DNA of 6,851 nt from Clostridia bacterium (GTDB lineage: Bacteria; Bacillota; Clostridia; Oscillospirales; CAG-272): contig JAKSPV010000079.1 of NCBI GenBank assembly GCA_024404475.1, positions 1 to 6,851 on the forward strand. The letters are read 5' to 3'. The position numbers and the translations under genes were made by a program. Below the pieces are notes generated by a model, which worked only from the letters and a program-made list of their open reading frames with translations, was not told where the DNA came from and made no database searches. Shown in pieces: positions 5,056-6,851 of this stretch. Position 1 is the stretch's first letter, and each line of letters begins with the position of its first letter.

Positions 5056-6851
5056 ATGAAAAAGGATATTGCTGCCGTGCAGCCCGTATACCGTGTTCCT
5101 GTGGGCGGAATGTCGTTTGGTGCCTTTCTGCTCGGTTTTCTGAGCCGGACGATGATCGCCGCACTTGGCGGCGCCGGCATCGCGCTTTTTTGGGGCGACG
5201 CCATGCGCATGGTCTCGCTCGGTTCCGTTGAGGAGACCTCGTCCGTTTCCACCGGAGCGATCGTCTTTGCCGCGATCCTGACGGCGCTTGTTGTTGCCTT
5301 TCCATCGCTCAGTTATAAAACGCGTGTTTCCGTCCCGCTCGGTGCGGGCATCCTTTACGTATTGATCGTAACGCTTATAAACGGCTCGCCGCTCGTTTTC
5401 TGGGAAGCCACGCGCTGTTTCATCAATACTTCACTTCGCACGCTTTCGCGCCTTGCTGCGTCGTTCAGCAGCTACACCGATTTTCTGATCGGGAAGGACA
5501 CGTACGATTTCGGCGGCCCCTCGAAACTTCTGCCGCTGTTTTTCGCCGTTTTCACGATACTTGTGACGCTTCTGATCTCCTGCCTCACGATCAACGCTGT
5601 CAGGATCGTACCGCTGGCAATCAGCGTGTCGCTGCTTACGCTCCCGATTTTTATTCTCAACGTGACGCGCACGAATTACGGTGTTGCGCTGATCATTCCG
5701 TTCATCGCCGGTGTCGTGGCGCTTTGGATCTGTGACCGGCGCTATCTCGGTTCGCGGACGCGTGCCGCGGAGCGGAAGCAGAAACGCGCTGCCAGAAAGG
5801 CCGCCAAGCGGGAAGAAAAGCGTCTTCGCCGTGAGGAGAAACAACTCCGCCGCCATAACGCCGCTGTCGCTTATTATGATGTGATCGACAACGGCGGAAC
5901 GAAAAAAGAGGCACGCCGTGCCCGCCGCCGTGTGCTCCACGCCGAATCGATCGGAAAGAGAGAACGGCGCCGGACGAAAAAAGAGGAAAAGCGTCTCCGT
6001 GCCGCCGAAGCAAGAAAAGAAAAGAAAGCGCTGGCCCGTGCAGCACGTGAAGCCGACCGCGCCGAAAAAGCCTCTGCCGGAAAACTTGCCCCCGCTATTC
6101 GCCGTCAGAAAAAGAAGGCGGTAAGAGAGGCCGCAAAAGCCGCGAAACAGGAAGAGCATCGTATCCGTACGGAGAACCGTAAGGCGGCAAAGGCGGCCCG
6201 TGCCGCCGAGCGCCGCAAAAAGCGGGCGGAGAAGCGCGCCGCGGACGAGAAAAGACGCGCCTACCGCCGCCGTATCGCCGCAGGAGGCGGCTTTGCCGGC
6301 TTTATTTCAGCGCTTCTTTCCCTGGTCGTGGCGTCGATCATTGCAGTCCGCTGCCAGTCGCTGGCGCCCGTGATCCCGCCGCTCTACGACCCGATCAGCG
6401 CGATCAACGAAGAGATCACCGCGATCCTTTCCGGCGGCGATGTCGACCTCAACGAGCTTGCAAAACATATTGATATCCCTGAACTGCACGACAGAACGAT
6501 CAGCTTCGATCCGGTCGTCGAATGGCAGAAGCCCTTTCTGACGGTCGAATCGTCGATCAGAATGCCGATCTACCTGCGCCATTGGACGTCTTTTGAGTAC
6601 GATCTGACAGGAAACGCCTGGCGCGGCTCATCCACCGATTACGTGGATGCCTACCGGACGCTCTTCGGCAAGAAATTCTCGCCGGACGAGATCCGGACGA
6701 ACTATTACCGGTATCTTTACCCGACGGCGGTGAATGCGACGTCGTTCGGCGCGGGCCGCAGTTTCTACGAAGCCGGTTTCGCGTCGGCTTTCGTGACGGT
6801 CAGCCGGCTCGAGGGCTCGGATTACCTTCTTTACGTTCCCGCCTATCTCGA
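5056..6851 (+). CDS. Transglutaminase-like (TgpA/DUF3488-type) membrane protein, C-terminus outside window
   Basis: The frame is open for 598 codons to the window edge. Six hydrophobic segments (about 22-46, 67-83, 93-109, 158-178, 184-204, 208-226) are followed by a highly basic stretch (227-408), a seventh membrane helix (411-431) and the start of an exported domain. The segment MPIYLRHWTSFEYDLTGNAW (503-522) resembles the YLR...Y.G..W motif that precedes the transglutaminase core in TgpA-like proteins. The Cys-His-Asp catalytic core itself would lie beyond the window, so activity cannot be judged. With an inside N-terminus, the basic segment falls in the cytoplasm and the enzyme domain outside, which agrees with the positive-inside rule. 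Position after MoxR and DUF58 is the standard arrangement. The assignment rests on topology, context and the short motif, not on catalytic residues. Other exported domains are possible but less likely. Confidence 0.82.
   Translation, partial: MKKDIAAVQPVYRVPVGGMSFGAFLLGFLSRTMIAALGGAGIALFWGDAMRMVSLGSVEETSSVSTGAIVFAAILTALVVAFPSLSYKTRVSVPLGAGILYVLIVTLINGSPLVFWEATRCFINTSLRTLSRLAASFSSYTDFLIGKDTYDFGGPSKLLPLFFAVFTILVTLLISCLTINAVRIVPLAISVSLLTLPIFILNVTRTNYGVALIIPFIAGVVALWICDRRYLGSRTRAAERKQKRAARKAAKREEKRLRREEKQLRRHNAAVAYYDVIDNGGTKKEARRARRRVLHAESIGKRERRRTKKEEKRLRAAEARKEKKALARAAREADRAEKASAGKLAPAIRRQKKKAVREAAKAAKQEEHRIRTENRKAAKAARAAERRKKRAEKRAADEKRRAYRRRIAAGGGFAGFISALLSLVVASIIAVRCQSLAPVIPPLYDPISAINEEITAILSGGDVDLNELAKHIDIPELHDRTISFDPVVEWQKPFLTVESSIRMPIYLRHWTSFEYDLTGNAWRGSSTDYVDAYRTLFGKKFSPDEIRTNYYRYLYPTAVNATSFGAGRSFYEAGFASAFVTVSRLEGSDYLLYVPAYL
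5734..6279 (+). other. Sequence encoding a 182-residue polybasic linker
   Basis: Codons 227-408 of the transglutaminase-like gene encode a Lys/Arg/Ala/Glu-rich segment, probably a long helix or coiled coil. By hand count it has about 72 basic and 26 acidic residues. Clusters such as KREEKRLRREEKQLRR (251-266), KRERRRTKKEEKRLR (301-315) and ERRKKRAEKR (385-394) recur without an exact repeat unit. A short less-charged island (270-281, with AYYDVIDNGG) interrupts it. There is no stop codon, and codon choice (CGC/CGT Arg, GCC Ala) matches the flanking gene. Confidence 0.8.

Noticed and set aside
5431..6159. 242-codon minus-strand open frame opposite the polybasic linker
   Set aside because: The Phe/Leu/Arg-rich product is simply the complement of the Lys/Arg/Glu codons on the coding strand.
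5734..6279. Possible frameshift or separate small basic (histone- or ribosomal-like) gene in the Lys/Arg-rich region
   Set aside because: The frame is continuous with membrane helices on both sides, and no internal ribosome site or stop codon separates it.

Overview
The window looks like a piece of a G+C-rich Firmicutes chromosome, most likely a clostridial gut-type bacterium. This rests on gene content: a GlpA-like FAD oxidoreductase with a C-terminal [2Fe-2S] domain followed by a second FAD oxidoreductase, and a MoxR/DUF58/transglutaminase-like trio. It also rests on the strong AGGAGG-type ribosome binding sites and the sigma-A style promoters. The genus cannot be named from what is visible. 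No RNA gene, CRISPR array, insertion sequence or prophage gene is visible.

Left arm (1-2261, minus strand): a tightly packed pair of flavoprotein genes transcribed leftwards and running out of the window. The first gene (795-2261) encodes a 488-residue FAD-dependent dehydrogenase with a BFD-like [2Fe-2S] domain. The second (1-798, C-terminus missing) encodes a two-Rossmann FAD/NAD(P) oxidoreductase. They overlap by four bases (ATGA). In Firmicutes such pairs are normally found with glycerol catabolism genes and are thought to oxidise glycerol-3-phosphate and pass the electrons on.

Middle (2262-2528): a 267-base divergent intergenic region. It carries a good promoter for each direction, both with an extended -10 TGn, and a GC-rich inverted repeat that straddles the predicted transcription start of the flavoprotein operon.

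Right arm (2529-6851, plus strand): three genes in the classic order MoxR AAA+ ATPase, DUF58 membrane protein, transglutaminase-like membrane protein. The last is cut by the window edge before its catalytic core. MoxR and DUF58 overlap by ATGA, and 35 bases separate DUF58 from the third gene. Such trios are thought to form a chaperone and membrane-complex module acting at the cell envelope; the substrate is unknown.

The most notable point is that both membrane proteins carry long, strongly basic, alanine-rich, probably helical segments that the families do not usually have. One is about 180 residues between transmembrane helices of the transglutaminase-like protein. The other is about 75 residues inside the vWA-like domain of the DUF58 protein. 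Both are predicted to lie on the cytoplasmic side, where MoxR would act. The rest of the window is ordinary bacterial core or accessory metabolism, and I see no evidence of an entirely new system.
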